This document shows positions 41,144 through 52,261 of a stretch of 64,000 nucleotides of DNA, in pieces. This DNA comes from Nemertoderma westbladi (Eukaryota > Xenacoelomorpha > Nemertodermatida > Nemertodermatidae). The notes under the pieces are model-generated. The model was not told where the DNA came from. It worked only from the letters and a program-made list of their open reading frames with translations, and searched no databases. The translations under genes were made by a program, and so were the position numbers. Every line of letters starts with the position of its first letter. The first letter of the stretch is position 1. The stretch is from positions 1 through 64,000 of the forward strand of contig JAUCBJ010005374.1 in the NCBI GenBank assembly GCA_032718475.1, read 5' to 3'.

Positions 41144-42385
41144 ATGGTTGAAATCATGGATAACTGTACGGTTCATCGTATTTATAGAATAATATATATA
41201 TCTTTCGCAATTACAGTGCTTGTGTATGCAGCTCAAGTGGTTAACTTTGCAGTTCGAGGTGGGCAATTGGATATTTATCAACAAGACGGATTGAGAATCA
41301 ACTCACAGAGATTGGGGAAAGTGTGGGAAACAAATACACAGCAAATATTGTGGCAAGTAAAAGGAAAAAACACGTCAATTTTTCATGGGGAATGCCAGAA
41401 GAAATTGAATGTTTTTTACCTTGCCACACATAAAACTGGTTCACGTACGACTGTTTCCGTAATAATTGATCATGCTATCGCTCACAATCTCACTCCCGCG
41501 TTGTCTGACGAAGAAACATTTGCGAATAGGGAAGATCGACAATGGAGTTATTGGTGGGGCGAACATTTAAACCCGTTTACACAAAATCCTAATGTTTCCT
41601 TTGTCCACGGACGATTCAACATTGATGTTAAAAAGCTGATGCCACCAGATACGATGTACATAGTTGGTATCAGAGAGCCTTCAAGCCTCGTCAAATCCTA
41701 CATAACCTATTATGGTCCTTACTCATTCTTTCGAGATGAAGATAAGTTAGTACTCAAAACCACGAAAGATATTTATAAATCCTTCATTAGAGATCCATGT
41801 GGTACTACAATGAATAGGAGATCTTTTGTGAATCCTATGCTATTCGAGTTTGGATATGATGTAAATTCTACCAATGAGAGTGATTACAACACTATTATGA
41901 AAGAAATTGATAAAGAATTTGACTTGGTAATATTGTTGGAATATTTTGACGAATCCATGATCTTGTTGAAAGATTTAATGTGTTGGCAATTCGAAGACGT
42001 TGTTTACAGGAGTAAAGGCGCACTTAACCTGAAAGTAGATAATCTTGACACGAATGAACTCAGGGATATTAATGTTGGAGATTGGAAACTATATAATTAT
42101 TTCAATAAAACTCTTTGGGATAAAATCGAAATATATGGGTCCAAGAGAATGGAAACAGATTTGAAAATATTTCGAGAAACAAGAGAACGGATAAATATAT
42201 ATTGTAAAGATAAAACCTCCAATAAAACGATTGAGATGAAAGTAAAATGTTTTATCCTTTTGGAGGATAATAGTAATAGAAGCGACCAGATGTTGATGAG
42301 TCTCACTATAGAACACAGAGACTCCGCCAAAGCTGTAGCTTTTTACCACGAGAAAGCTGCAATTATGTACGAACATGGTGGGTGA
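41144..42385 (+). CDS. Galactose-3-O-sulfotransferase-like protein, single exon
   Basis: The 413-residue protein has the layout of a Golgi type II sulfotransferase of the Gal3ST family, which moves sulfate from PAPS to the 3-hydroxyl of galactose on glycolipids or glycans. Seen: a short cytosolic tail, a membrane anchor at about 14-32 (IYRIIYISFAITVLVYAA), the 5'-phosphosulfate-binding loop LATHKTGSRTT (K97, G99, S100), the 3'-phosphate-binding strand VGIREPSSLVKS (R177, S180-S181), and NPMLFEFGYD in the place of the family N-x-x-x-x-DLG motif. N-glycosylation sequons occur in the luminal part. Length agrees with Gal3ST proteins (about 400-430). It has no visible intron and no frame break, so it looks functional. 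A second Met at 41156 (MDNC) could be the start. The acceptor sugar cannot be told. It is the only host-like gene seen. Confidence 0.85.
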   Translation: MVEIMDNCTVHRIYRIIYISFAITVLVYAAQVVNFAVRGGQLDIYQQDGLRINSQRLGKVWETNTQQILWQVKGKNTSIFHGECQKKLNVFYLATHKTGSRTTVSVIIDHAIAHNLTPALSDEETFANREDRQWSYWWGEHLNPFTQNPNVSFVHGRFNIDVKKLMPPDTMYIVGIREPSSLVKSYITYYGPYSFFRDEDKLVLKTTKDIYKSFIRDPCGTTMNRRSFVNPMLFEFGYDVNSTNESDYNTIMKEIDKEFDLVILLEYFDESMILLKDLMCWQFEDVVYRSKGALNLKVDNLDTNELRDINVGDWKLYNYFNKTLWDKIEIYGSKRMETDLKIFRETRERINIYCKDKTSNKTIEMKVKCFILLEDNSNRSDQMLMSLTIEHRDSAKAVAFYHEKAAIMYEHGG

Positions 42386-43265
42386 TGGCAATATATACAA
42401 TAATAACAATATATAAACAGATAATTTTACAGACTTATTAGATAATAAGGTCCAAATGGCTACGGATTTGGTTGAATGTATTATTTACTTTAATATTTAT
42501 ATATTAGCACTATATATATATAAGGTTACAATTGGAGAGGTGAGGAGTTTTAAAATTAATTAATTAAATTATTAACTAATTATTGATTAAGATTGATATA
42601 TTTAATTATAGAATCATATTTATTGTTATAAACTAAATATTTAACATTGAATATTACCTTTGATTGTTATTAAATCTTAATTCCATCGTGAAATTAAAGT
42701 AATTCATTGTTGTACCTGTTTGCAATTTTGGGAGAGCTGAGAGAATTATTAATGATAGCGAGAGCAGGGCCAACGTAATACTACCGTTGGTGAGAACAGT
42801 AGACCCTAATACTACTGATAGGAAACAAATCCAATCAAAACGTAACAAATACAAGGTCTACCGGCTCTCTGACCGGTGAGGCAGAAAAAACAGCCTATGA
42901 GCGGACAAAACGAACCCCGCGCAGCGAATCCTGACTAATGATGCTAACGGACTATATGTGCTCATATGGGGTGGGGTTGCTAGCTAAATACTAACGTACA
43001 AACTCAGTTTCATATAATAAATAATGTGTTTTGCGAGGTACAAAATAATTTATAGGAACTTGTGCGTCTGTGATGAAATATACGGTAGAACAAATACTGA
43101 ACCTAAATTTATACTATTTTACTAGGAATGGTGTACATTTTGACAAACCATAAATGTGCTGAATTACTAAATGAATTCAGTCAACGTCTGTAGGTAGGTC
43201 TAATACTTACAGGAAATAGTAGGGCTTCCTTTCCTTCATATTCGGGACTCAATCGGGCATGCAAA
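42386..43265. other. Downstream region of the sulfotransferase gene
   Basis: AT-rich, with ATATATATATAA near 42515 and paired AATTAATTAATTAA words near 42556. A weak hairpin (CTACCGGCTCTCTGACCGGTG) lies near 42858. No polyadenylation signal close to the stop stands out and no gene is supported. Confidence 0.3.
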
Positions 43266-43789
43266 ATGTTAATACTACGTCCGAATTCGGCACCGATATA
43301 CCAGGCCCTAATACTAAAAGAAGAGTGTTGTTACGTGGGAGACTTTAATGCAAGTCTGCATCCATCACCTACATCGCCCTGGGTCTATAGCAAAAATGTT
43401 AACCGGAATTCCTTATATCTTCAAGATTTTATCTCTGGAAATGGATTGTTTTCGGCTGGAACCCAGTTCAAGAAGCGAACTGGAAAGCTATGGACTCATA
43501 GTGGACCCAGTGGTCACAAGTACCAGATAGACCATAAATTCTGTTTCGTAGGAAATACAGGAGCTCTATACAAGACTGTAATCCATTTACACTTCGACCC
43601 TTCTCCAGTGATCACCGCCTTATTGTGGCCAAGGTAAGACTTAGTTTGCGTGCTAGCAGAACAACAAATCTGACTTGCCGCGGCATGACAGGTCCTCTCT
43701 GTTGCAACAGCCAAGTGTGAGATCACAGCTTCACACGACAGCTGAAAAACAGTTTATGAGGTTCATGCCTCTGAGGCGGCAGATCACTG
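43266..43789 (+). pseudogene. LINE endonuclease domain, interrupted by solo LTR
   Basis: The frame at 43266 reads CCYVGDFNASLHPSPTSPWV (metal-binding GDFN box of the exonuclease-endonuclease-phosphatase fold), then NSLYLQDFISGNGLFSAGTQF, KLWTHSGPSGHKYQIDHKFC. A frameshift near 43600 leads to FSSDHRLIVAKVRLSLRAS, the terminal SDH catalytic box. These motifs make it the apurinic-type endonuclease of a non-LTR retrotransposon, which nicks the target DNA. The N-terminal part is missing or too diverged. The sequence continues after the solo LTR at 44985. Confidence 0.85.
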
Positions 43790-44979
43790 TGTTCGCGCTT
43801 TTAGACCTTTAGCAGTTTAACCCGCCAATTTTAGGTGTCTTCTAGTTTATAAATCGACTTTAGCCTATAACAAGTATTTGATACACATAAAGTTACATTA
43901 GCCGAAGCCAGCCTATGCGCGACCATTCACCTACGGTTAAGGGAGACTGGATTCGTATGCTCTGACATTATTGCGGTGTAGACCTACTGTATTATTCGAT
44001 TGCTCGTTACTATAATATCTCTGACAAATATTATTTACTTTCGGGAAATATTAACAGTTCCTTTAGGACGTGGCGCTCTAAGTATGTAAACAGAGTTATG
44101 ACTTACACTAAACACAACGGGATGGCTAATGATTTTCGTATAAAACGCATTCTTTAGGAAATGCTTTGTTATCTGTCACAATCATGCACACTACCGCACA
44201 ATGCTGCACACTGATCTGCCGACCTTCACTAATTTTAATCATATATAAGGAGAACAGCAACTGACACATGTAGGGTCTATGAAATAGCATTCAATTCACT
44301 CCAAAACCACTATAATGTAAGTCGCAATTGCTTTATGTAACGGGTCCCTCTTACCTTCAGTATATCAATAAGATTGGGGTTTTATGATTATTTATCGATA
44401 TTCTCCAAATATAACAACAGATTCATCAACTGATAACAATTAATAACCGACAGTAAATAGCAGTAAAATAATGCGGTGAAAGGCATGTATGGTATGAACC
44501 GTGTGATTTGGTTTGGTTTGATTTGGTTTGGTATGATAACAGTTATGCGTTTCTATAATCAAAGCCTACTAATGTTTGGCTAAAGTCTGAAACACAGAAT
44601 AATTCCAAAGCCGATGTTCTGGGCTCAGGAAAAAGGTAAACAAAGACAGTAATGCATTGCGCGATCTTCCGTAGGCTTCTGTACAAGATAAAATGAAAAT
44701 CGCTCTGATTGGAAGAAACAAAGAAAGCCAAAAGCTCCACGCTGGCATTAAATCAGCTGATAGATGTCGTCATCTGAACTACACTGTATTAGGAGTATTT
44801 TGACGCATTGCGGCATAAAATAGCTTGTTATGTCCGCTAAAGTACACATACAGAATAATGGCTTTTTATGTCCGCTAAAACGCCTACACAGTAAGAAAAA
44901 TGGCTTTTTATGTCCACTAAAATACCTACACAGTACTTTGCGGGGAAAATGACTAGCTATATCCGCAAAAGCTTTTACA
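43790..44979 (-). mobile_element. Solo LTR-B with CACTG target duplication
   Basis: In minus orientation the 1190-base segment begins TGTAAAAGCTTTTGCG and ends GGTCTAAAAGCGCGAACA. It is flanked by CACTG at 43785-43789 and 44980-44984, a perfect five-base duplication. It lies inside the LINE frame, which resumes on both sides. Such a solo LTR arises by recombination between the two LTRs of a full element. It fixes the ends of LTR-B in all other copies. Near its 5' end are three to four diverged direct repeats of about 55 bases (TTTTTATGTCC[GA]CTAAAA... on the plus strand, 44815-44970). Confidence 0.95.
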
Positions 44980-44984
44980 CACTG

Positions 44985-45640
44985 CGAGGGCTATACTGCC
45001 TTCACAGAAGCAGTTAAGTTAGCAGCTACAGAATCAGTTCCTGTATACCCTCGAATCAGGAAAAGGGCCCCCTGGACTGACAATACAATTCAGAAGTGAC
45101 GAAATGACCTCTATAAGGCGCAGAAAGAGTCCCGACTCAAACAGACTACAGCGGACAAGAATGCAGTTAAGGCTGCATCTAGGTTCCTGAACAGGCAGTA
45201 CTCTGTTAATCTACAGGAGCTAATAAACCAACAGATTGATGCCATCAATGATGCTGTTGACAGCAGGCAATCATCCCAGGCATGGAAATCCATCAACTTG
45301 CTTACTGGGCGGAAAAGCCAACCAACAACCAAGGTTAAGGCTGAATCACCAGCCATTCGCCTCAATGGTTGGAAGGCCCACTTTGAAAAGCTCCTCAATA
45401 ATGACAGGGTATTGCCTGATAACTTTATAGAAGTAAAAGTGTCTGAGTCTGTACTCCCAGATATTCCCAGTGGTGATATCTCCTTTGCAGAAGTGAAGGC
45501 TGCTGCAAAGAGCATTAAGACCAATCGTGCTAGTGGAGTAGATGGTGTTCCCCCTGAGGTCTTTAAAATACCTGAGTGCTTAAAGCTCATCTATCCCATC
45601 ATAGTAGATGTTTTGTGTTGTGCAATCCCATATGTGCGCA
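44985..45640 (+). pseudogene. LINE segment between endonuclease and RT
   Basis: The frame continues AVKLAATESVPVYPRIRKRA, has a TGA near 45100, then a helical linker (VNLQELINQQIDAINDAV), KAHFEKLLNNDRV and the RT start KTNRASGVDGVPPEVFKIPE, ending near 45625. The NRASGVDGVPPEV box is RT motif 1. The next RT motif is found only at 47467, after an insertion. Confidence 0.8.
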
Positions 45641-47460
45641 CACACTACCGCATTTGCGGGTCTATTCTTTCAATAGCAACCCTCCAGTTGCCTTTAGTTT
45701 GTGTTTGGTCCCAAATAATACTAACTGTAGCTAAGCAAGTCAGGGATTGAAAGAAATATCTCATCTAAAATGTTTACGAATTTATTTTACCTGCTAATCC
45801 TGTTTTTTATCTTCTATTTGGCTAGGCCTATCTCTCTTTATTTTATACTCGCTCGAAACAAACTGACTTTCAATACTAGCCTGCTGCCAGTCGTCCAAAA
45901 TGCTAAATTAAAATTCGCTACAAAAAATTTTAAAATTCGAATTCTCTAGTGGCACTTAGGTGCCACTTTTTAGCATGTGGCACATGTGTTTAGCATGGCA
46001 CAAAATATCAAAATCTCCAAAGCTTCATAGAAATGTGCTATTTTCGTTATTTATAGGTTTTCAAAGCTGTTATTATTTGTTATTGTTATTATTATTATTT
46101 GTTTTTATATATTATTTATTTATAATTATTATTAATTTTGAGATGTTCCATAAGTGGCACAATTTCCTGCAACCTTAGTAAACTAAAGTAAATGTTCAGT
46201 ATTAAGCTCTGCCACGACGTCAACGTGTTGCAGGGAAACAGAGTTTTACTTTTTGATTGACCTAATGCTGGAAGCGAAAAACCAGAATGTCGGAGTCTTA
46301 TTGGATCCCAAGCCAAGTGGCATACTATATGTGCCACTGGCTTTTTGTTTGACCTAATGCTGGAAGTGATCATGGTCAATAAAGTATTCGGAGTAGTGAT
46401 AGAAATTCGATGTGTTATTGCATTAATAAGACTAAATGTATGCTGCAATAATAATAGAAAAATGTTGAAAACTGGAATTTTTGAATTGCTCCTTATGCGA
46501 AGGGGTGCAAGTAGGAGCAAATTTTTTTTCATATTTATGATGTACGAAGGTTGTATTTGAATGTCTGATAATGTTTTTCAGTGCGGTCGGATTAGTTCGA
46601 AAAGTCTGGCTTCCCTAATTACGAAAAATGAAATATTTTTGGGAAAAAAATGTTTAAATGAAACTTGGAGCATGAAGACAACGCTGGGGACCTCTAAAAA
46701 CCACATATTTGGAATCAGCTCGCCATGGAGAACATTAAAAAAAAATTTCCAATGTAGTCCAATTTTTAAAAAATTACGTTTTTTTGGAAATTTTTCCTAA
46801 AAACTGAAATTTTGAGTGAAAAATAGAAAATTTTTAATTTTTCACCTCAGAAAAAAATATTGGCAAATATTTTCGGAAAAAAAATATTTTTTCTTAGGTT
46901 TCGAAATATGGGCTACAAGATAGGATATGTTTCAAACCACTAAAACTAACTTCATTGTAGGGTATTTTGGCCACCCCTGGCCCACTGTACCCCACTAAAT
47001 AATAATAATTGTCGTCATGATTACTTCCCTTGCGGTTGTTGTTCCCGGGCTCCACGTCAGTTGCCCCCCTGGCTGATAGTCTCTACTCAGGCATCTTGCG
47101 GGAATGTCAGAATACAGAAATGAAATATAATTACCTAATTCTGAAGTTTATTTAGTTTTTATGTGTATTGCCTAGTATGATTACTGCAGAATATGAAAAC
47201 TACTAATAATAATATGGTAATTCCAAAGACTGAAACTGGAAACTATGAAAATCTACTACACGACATTAATAATGTGGGCTTATATAGTAATCGAATAATG
47301 TCGTCATTGCCGGAAGTGACACATCAAATTTTCCTAGCAACAACATATAAACTATTGGTCCAGCAAATATATTGTATAGCAGCGGTAAATTTAAATTTCA
47401 GTAAATGTGTTCAATATAATAAATGCAAATGGATTAATTTACGTTTAGGGTAAATATAAA
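45641..47460. mobile_element. Unidentified insertion splitting the LINE RT
   Basis: About 1.8 kb of AT-rich sequence lies between two consecutive RT segments of the LINE. No transposase or terminal repeats could be recognised. It holds a repeated phrase (GTGGCACATGTG, TAGGTGCCAC, AAGTGGCAC) at 45950-46160 and poly-A/T rich runs at 46640-46890, plus TTGTTATTATTATTATTTG near 46080. The exact ends are unclear because the flanking RT sequence overlaps in protein terms (LKLIYPIIVD and CKLILNIIVE), so recombination between two LINE copies is possible. Confidence 0.4.
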
Positions 47461-47466
47461 ATTGTT

Positions 47467-48747
47467 ATGACTTGCTGCAAATTGATATTAAATATAATAG
47501 TAGAAATGTACCGAACAACAAGAGTCCCACAAGAAATGAAAACAAATAAGTTGGTGCCAGTTCCCAAGAAGGGCAACCTAACACTCTATGGTTATTTTCG
47601 GGGAATTTCATTGATCTCGATTGCTGCAAAGCTATACAATAGAATTCTATTAAATCGCATCAGGGATCCCATTGAGAGACTGCTCCGTGGAAATCAGAAT
47701 GGGTTCCGTAAAGGTCGTGGGACCATGGAGCCCATTTTGGCACTTAGAAGGATAATTGAAGAGTTATCAAAAAAGAAAGACAGGCATCTGGCTGTTATCT
47801 TTGTTGACTTCTTCAAGGCCTTTGATTCAGTCTCTCGCTCACGTATGTTCAGCATACTTTCATTATATGGGATACCTGATGAAATTATTGCAGCAATAAG
47901 ATCAGTTAACGATGGTTCGACAACATTTGTGTCTACTGTTGATGGTGACACAGAACCATTTGAAGTGTTATGGGGCGTCCTCCAGGGAGACACACTTGCA
48001 CCATTCTTGTTCATAATTATGGTTGACTATGTTCTACGCATGTCCTTATATTATCATAATGATGATGGGGTGATGATAACTCCACCTACTGGCTCCAGAA
48101 GTTGAGGAAATCCTGCCAAGTACCTAACTGATCTAGACTTTGCTGATGAGTTAGGAGTACTCTCAGAATCACTAGATGGAGCCCAACGGCTCCTCGGCTC
48201 ATTAGAACAGGCTGCTTCTAGTGTTGGTCTTTTTATTAACCCCAGAAAGACCAAAATTTTGACAGTTAACTTTGAAAGTCTTCAGCAAGTGTCTGACCGG
48301 CTGAGCATAAGCTCAAAAGATGGTATGCTTGAGCATGTGGATGACTTCTGTTACCTGGAATCATGGATCCGGAAGTCAGGTGAGGACCTTCGAATACGTA
48401 AGGGAAAGGCATGGGCAGCCTTGAATAGGCTTTCCAGGATTTGGAAGTCACCGAGAATTAATCGGAAACTTAAAGTCCGATTATTTAGAGCAGCAGTAGT
48501 TCCAGTACTCCTCTATGGGAGTCCATGCTGGGATCTAACTGCTGAGGACACCAAATCTCTGGATCGCACATTTACAAGAATGCTACGTCGGGTTCATTGT
48601 GTCAAGTACAATGCACACATATCCAACCAGACACTATATAACATTTGAGGTGTCTCATTGGTTCCCCTAAGCTTGACACTAGAACTTTGGCAGCCTCATG
48701 GAGTGAATATGCATGGTGGACAGCCCATGACTTTCTTGAGACGCATC
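47467..48747 (+). pseudogene. LINE reverse transcriptase and C-terminus
   Basis: The frame reads KTNKLVPVPKKGN, FRGISLISIAAKLYNRILLN, NQNGFRKGRGTMEPILALRR, LAVIFVDFFKAFDSVSRSRM (first catalytic Asp), GVLQGDTLAPFLFIIMVDYV, then a stop at 48104, then LTDLDFADELGVL where the catalytic FADD is FADE. The C-terminal part (48259-48648) keeps KAWAALNRLSRIWKSP, LLYGSPCWDLTAED and RRVHCVKYNAHISNQ, then a stop at 48646 and a deletion. The stop at 48104 replaces the CGA of sibling copies with TGA. Clade not assigned with confidence; RTE-like. It is dead. The piggyBac-like element interrupts it at 48748. Confidence 0.88.
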
Positions 48748-48751
48748 TTAA

Positions 48752-50188
48752 CCCTATTAAACCCGGGGGGGGGGGGGTCAATATGACCTCCCCGTGGTTT
48801 TTTTATATTAATTCTGAAACACACGTAGTTGGGAATCTGAAATTTTATGACTTTTCCTAAAAATCAATTGTCTTCCTAGTAGTGAAACCGTTTTAAAAAA
48901 CATTGCGGAGTTTTCGAGTTATAGCACCATGTTTTAACCCTACTTTTGGCACCTTTTTTTGAGACGTTTTTTGAAAATTACACTTCATTAAATATGAATT
49001 GTAACATCTCTATTTTTTATTTACACCGGTTTTTTGGTGTTAGAAATTGGATGGAATTCATATAAATTGATTTAAAAATTTCAAAATTGTTTTTTTCGGC
49101 GTGTGGCAATTTTTCGTGCCAGCACCAAATTTTGAAATATGTCAAGTTTGTAAATTGATTGTTTGAAAGTTGTTTTTTACGCAATTTTGGTTTTTTGGGG
49201 TTCTGGTTTCGATGAAATATATACGAGTTGCACCAAGCGTATCAAACTTATATTTTTCGGTGAGGCTGTGTGCAAATTTTGGTGCTAGCACGAAATTTTG
49301 AAAATCCATTCAATGGATAAAATTGCTTGGTCTGTTCTGCTGTTCTGAATTCAATGGTATATATAATTACTGAACTAGACATCTCAAACTTGTATTTTTC
49401 GGAAGTGGGTGCAAAATGTTGTGCTAGCACCAAATTTTGAAAACCATCAAATATATAAATTGATTGCGTCACCTTGTTTCTTGCGGTATACGGGTTTGTG
49501 AGGGTTCTGAATTCAATGGAATCAGTAAAAATTTCATAAGAGTTTTCGAACTTGTATTTTTCGCCGGTGGGTAAAAATTTTTGTGCCAGGAAAATATGCA
49601 ATTTGATCAGTAGATAGATAGTATCATCTTGTTTCTTGCGTTATACGGGTTTATGAGGGTTCTGAATCCGATGGAATCAATACAAACAGCACTGAACATC
49701 GCAAACTTGTACTTTTTGGTGATGGGTACGAAATTTGGTGCAAGCACCAAAATTTGCCAAATTACGCCGAAAAATACAAGTAGCAATGATCTGGCATATT
49801 AGAAATGTATTCCATTAGAATCAGCGCCCTAGAAAACCTAAAAATGTGAATTTATAGCATCGTATAAGTGAATTAAAAATTATGTGTTCTAACTGAAATG
49901 AACTGGTTACTTGTTTTTTTCATTTTTTCCCTACGTAGAGAAGTCTAAACAGCCATTTATAGTAATCATATAATTTTTAAATATTTTCCAATGTATTTTG
50001 CGCCCCAGAAAACCTGTATTGAAAAACAATTAACCAAAAAATGTAACTTTCAAATTTTGTGAAAATTGTGCACTACTTGTAATTTTGGTGCTGCAATATA
50101 ACCACCCCAGTACATTTTTTCGAAAAAAATCCCCCCCCCCCCCCCCCCCGGTATTTGTACAACATTTTATAGCCCGGTACTAATAGGG
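48752..50188 (+). mobile_element. PiggyBac-like nonautonomous element, TTAA duplicated
   Basis: The 1437-base element starts CCCTATTAAACCCGGG and ends CCCGGTACTAATAGGG, so the ends are inverted (CCCTATTA). TTAA flanks both ends (48748-48751 and 50189-50192), and the intact LINE copy at 38600 shows a single TTAA at this point, proving insertion. TTAA target use and CCC termini are typical of piggyBac elements. There is no transposase ORF. The inside is an array of five units of about 140-160 bases, each with a CAAACTTGTATTTTTCGG word and a GGTGCTAGCACC palindrome (49119, 49280, 49421, 49583, 49740). Long G and C runs lie just inside the two ends. Confidence 0.92.
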
Positions 50189-50192
50189 TTAA

Positions 50193-50335
50193 AGGACACT
50201 GGCCTTGAAGATGCGGATGATATAGCAAATGTCATGGGTGATAGGGAGTTGTGGCGGTGCAATTTTGTCGACAAGCCGGCACAGGATTCTTAAAATGCAA
50301 CTGCAATGCAGCATGCCGATCCTAGTAGTAGTAGT
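50193..50335 (+). mobile_element. LINE 3' end
   Basis: The LINE frame resumes after the TTAA with KDTGLEDADDIANVMGDREL then WRCNFVDKPAQDS and a stop, followed by a short UTR and a TAGTAGTAGTAG tail at 50322-50335. A second copy is at 53857-54000 as part of the duplication. Confidence 0.88.
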
Positions 50336-50911
50336 TGTGTGAGCGGATTCAATTCCACCTCACCAACCCCATAAAGTTTGGAAGTGGCGTTTTAAGCAGT
50401 ATTGGGGAATACGAGGTTAATCACAATTAGCCTCGCACCCCCAATAACGGGCACAACATAAATCCCCAAAGAGCCACACAAAGGAGGTTAGAGGTCAAAC
50501 CTCTTGGAGAGGGAAAGTAACAGCAGCGGGGGGGGGGGGGGGAGCACTCCCACAGAGGTGGAGGCGAGAAGTGGGATAACAACCAATGGGAGAGGAGAGC
50601 ATCCGCTAGGTACAGAGGCCAAGGTACTGTAGGATTAGCCAATGTATATATTATATTGCATGCAGTAAAGTTATTCAGTTTACTCAGTCATCAGGTGCAG
50701 TACGGTGACATTTCGTACCGTCACCGCCACTACCGGTACTACATTTATTTCTGCCTTTACATTTATTTCTCAACTGTGCTATTATATTATATTTGCGTCA
50801 GTTAGTCAAACGATATCAGAACAACAACTAGGTTTACCCTAACTATTATCTTTTCACAACAACGCGGTGACGCGTGATGAAACAAAACCGGTCGGGATCC
50901 ACTGATCCCGT
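50336..50911 (+). repeat. LTR-like segment before gag-like ORFs (element D)
   Basis: It starts TGTGTGAGCGGATTC next to the LINE tail and ends near the hairpin at 50893-50911. It holds TATTATATTATA words near 50770 and is followed by a leader and coiled-coil gag-like ORFs. It recurs at 54001-54578 next to unrelated DNA, as expected for an LTR, but the ends lack clear TG...CA symmetry and no target duplication was found. Inference only. Confidence 0.4.
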
Positions 50912-51056
50912 CAGAGTACGAAATACAAAGAACTGCAAAACTGTTACTGCCAGCCACCAAGACTCAGTAGAAAGTTAAAGATGAGAGCGGAGCCCCAAAA
51001 TCTAGAGGGAGAGACGACACCGCCGCGGACCCCAGACAATACCAACGAAACGATCC

Positions 51057-52232
51057 ATGAGGCCGCGACACGACGGTATCGACCCGCAACGCCGGACTCA
51101 CCGGAAAGAAACGATCTGGCAGCCCAAGGGTGAGGAGGAATCGACGCACGACGGCGGTCGACGTGCCGATGTCACCGGCCAGCCACAAGCTGAGGGCGAC
51201 GGACGGCCCACCAGAACGGCGACGGTGGGGCCGCCGGTACAACGCCGAACCAGGAGGGGAGGAGGAGAGGTCGGCGACGAGGACATCGGAACCAGTGACC
51301 GGCTCCGACGAGCCTACAACGCGACAAAGAAACAGCTTAAAGAGGCTAGAGAAGGAGTAAAGGTAGACCAGAAAAGGTTAAACCAGCGACTAGGTGAGTC
51401 GAATAAACACTTTAGCTACCTAGTTCGCTTCAGGCAGGGAGAACTAGCCAGTGAGAGAGCGAGGGGGGTCGCCACCGAACTATTTGAACTGTGGCGATCC
51501 GGGATAATGGAGCCCCAGATAGTGTACATAGGGCCATATTTAGTGGATGCTAGGGGAATTAAGTTAGTGGGTTGGGCAGACCCGCACGAGGGCGAATCCG
51601 AGATTAACCCCGAGGATTCAGTCTCATCAGTTAGCGAGAACCCCAGAAAGCGGGGGAAAGTTAGTAGGACAGAGAGGCGACGGGAGTCCGTCGCGACCAA
51701 CAAGTCCGCTACATCCTCCGCAAAAGCAAGAAGGGTGTTAGAAATAGATCGGGCGTGTCAATTGGACATGGTGGCACTAGACCAGAAAGAATTAGAGAGG
51801 CAGTTGGAAGAGGGAACTGCATTGTTAGAAAGAGAGAGAGAACTGGCGAGAGAGAATAAAGAGAGGGCTGAGAGCGAGAAACTTTAGAGAGTGTGAGGAG
51901 ATAGAAAAAATGGAAGGAAAGGAGTGAGAAGAGCGAGGGGCGAGCGAGCGAAAAGAGCGTGAGGCAAGGCGGCTTGAGAGGATTGCGAGAGAGGCGGAGC
52001 TGGCCGAGCAGAGTCTGCGAGAGGATAGGGAGAGAGAGAGAACGGGAAAGCGTGTGCTGGATGATATGCACGCCCGGCTGAGGGGGCTTATGCAATATCA
52101 GGCCAAACAAAAATGCCGATTAGAACTGGCGCAGTTGGGGCTATCAGAGAGTGACGCTGGCTCGGGTAGTGTTTACGAGGAGACGGAAGTTATGGAAACG
52201 TTTGTTAATACCCCACTTACAGGGACCGGATG
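51057..52232 (+). pseudogene. gag: Gag-like coiled-coil ORF, interrupted (element D)
   Basis: The first ORF (51057-51887) encodes a basic, disordered N-terminus, a coil (RLRRAYNATKKQLKEAREGV, SNKHFSYLVRFRQGELASER), a compact segment (ATELFELWRSGIMEPQIVYI) and a long charged coil (DQKELERQLEEGTALLERER). In another frame the coil goes on (RLERIAREAELAEQSLREDR) to a stop at about 52230, with one TGA near 51928. It looks like the N-terminal half of a BEL-type gag, comparable to the long coiled extension of the 8145-16340 polyprotein, but no zinc knuckle, protease or RT follows. Family assignment is tentative. Confidence 0.5.
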
Positions 52233-52261
52233 ACAGACCCAAGACTGGTGTAACCGTACGG

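Larger units (their letters stand above)
49799..50911. repeat. Left copy of a 1.1-kb direct duplication
   Basis: It spans the right part of the piggyBac-like element, the LINE tail and the LTR-like segment, and is repeated at 53465-54578 with only about one to two differences per hundred bases. The left breakpoint lies inside the piggyBac-like element and the right one at the end of a hairpin (CGGGATCCACTGATCCCG). The offset between the copies is 3666 bases. Confidence 0.9.
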
